Source of the DNA: Streptomyces sp. Je 1-332
Lineage (GTDB): Bacteria > Actinomycetota > Actinomycetes > Streptomycetales > Streptomycetaceae
Direction of reading: 5' to 3'
Length of the DNA stretch: 64,000 nucleotides
Assembly: GCF_040730185.1 (NCBI RefSeq)
Contig: NZ_CP160402.1
Span: forward strand, 1,922,001 to 1,986,000
A program made the translations under genes and the position numbers. Shown piece by piece: positions 63,794 through 64,000 of this stretch. Within the stretch, counting starts at the first letter, position 1. Each line of letters begins with the position of its first letter. The notes beneath the pieces are model-generated. The model worked only from the letters and a program-made list of their open reading frames with translations, searched no databases and was not told the DNA's origin.

Positions 63794-64000
63794 CTACAGC
63801 TGTGGTGGTGTCATCGTGAAGCGCGCGTTGACTTGTGCGTAGACGTGCTGGCGCTGGGGTTCGAGGTCGAGGGGTGCGGCTTCCTGGCTCATGTCGGCGG
63901 CGCCGCCGTAGGCGACGGTGCGCATGGTGGGGGTGGGGCCGCCGTAGCCGTAGGGCTGGGCGTTCTCGGCGCCGATGTCGGCGAGTTCGACGAGGGCGGC
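63794..64000 (-). CDS. C-terminal end of a SIMPL (DUF541)-like protein, 5' part outside window
   Basis: The frame is open to the right edge. The 68 visible residues run from LVELADIGAENAQPYG, through MRTVAYGGAADMS, to QHVYAQVNARFTM and a short tail ending in PPQL. The pattern of a metal-free YGG-rich stretch followed by a final beta strand VxVYAxVxARF is that of SIMPL/DUF541 proteins, whose function is poorly known. The start and any signal peptide lie outside the window. Confidence 0.6.
   Translation of the reverse strand, partial: AALVELADIGAENAQPYGYGGPTPTMRTVAYGGAADMSQEAAPLDLEPQRQHVYAQVNARFTMTPPQL

Overview
This window is chromosomal DNA of a Streptomyces or a very close actinomycete. GC content is very high (roughly 70% or more), third codon positions are mostly G or C, GTG starts and ATGA/GTGA overlaps are common, and several starts look leaderless. 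Characteristic families are present: an XRE regulator with a DUF397 protein and an HATPase, an SPW_0924-type peptide, DUF6343, a SWIM/SNF2 pair, and an ANTAR regulator next to a liv operon. The order rpsA ... polA ... liv operon ... ANTAR regulator ... pyk is the core-chromosome order I recall for model streptomycetes (from memory, unverified). There is no prophage, integrase, transposase, CRISPR array or biosynthetic gene cluster.

Left part (1-17.8 kb): pseudouridine catabolism (psuG, cut by the edge, and a PfkB kinase), a methyltransferase, a CorA channel, a CBS protein, a uridine-kinase-like protein, DUF2293 and DUF1772 proteins, a glutamate synthase small subunit without gltB, an AbaA/WhiJ-type regulatory cluster (9.1-11.5 kb), a DUF899 protein, an amidohydrolase, and a nuclease convergent with a secreted PI-PLC-like protein. 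Middle (17.8-35.8 kb): a SWIM/SNF2 pair, RidA, a secreted GH6 cellulase, a four-gene peptide-scavenging operon (M20 dipeptidase, YfcC carrier, MFS carrier, prolyl aminopeptidase), an S4 RNA-binding protein, DoxX, a methyltransferase, an acyltransferase-like protein, and the operon PAC2 protein-coaE-DUF3592-TPR.

Right part (35.8-64 kb): rpsA with a strong promoter and a leader of about 200 bases, a methyltransferase, hrpB, a DUF3068 protein, a lytic transglycosylase, a broken serine hydrolase, polA, an FdhF/YdeP oxidoreductase, a thioesterase, a lipoprotein/membrane protein pair, a complete branched-chain amino acid ABC operon (SBP, LivH, LivM, LivG, LivF), a PdtaR-like ANTAR regulator, a tRNA with anticodon CAA followed by an HTH/LAGLIDADG-like protein, an alkylsulfatase, pyk, and the end of a SIMPL-like gene.

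Most genes are ordinary housekeeping. The unusual material lies between genes. There are at least nine short tandem repeats (8 to 24-base units), many at gene 3' ends. A dispersed element carries a textbook G-quadruplex motif (GGG-N1-GGG-N1-GGG-N1-GGG). Several long perfect hairpins act as candidate terminators or attenuators. The best candidate for something undescribed is the short (class I) CAA tRNA immediately followed by a free-standing LAGLIDADG-like protein.
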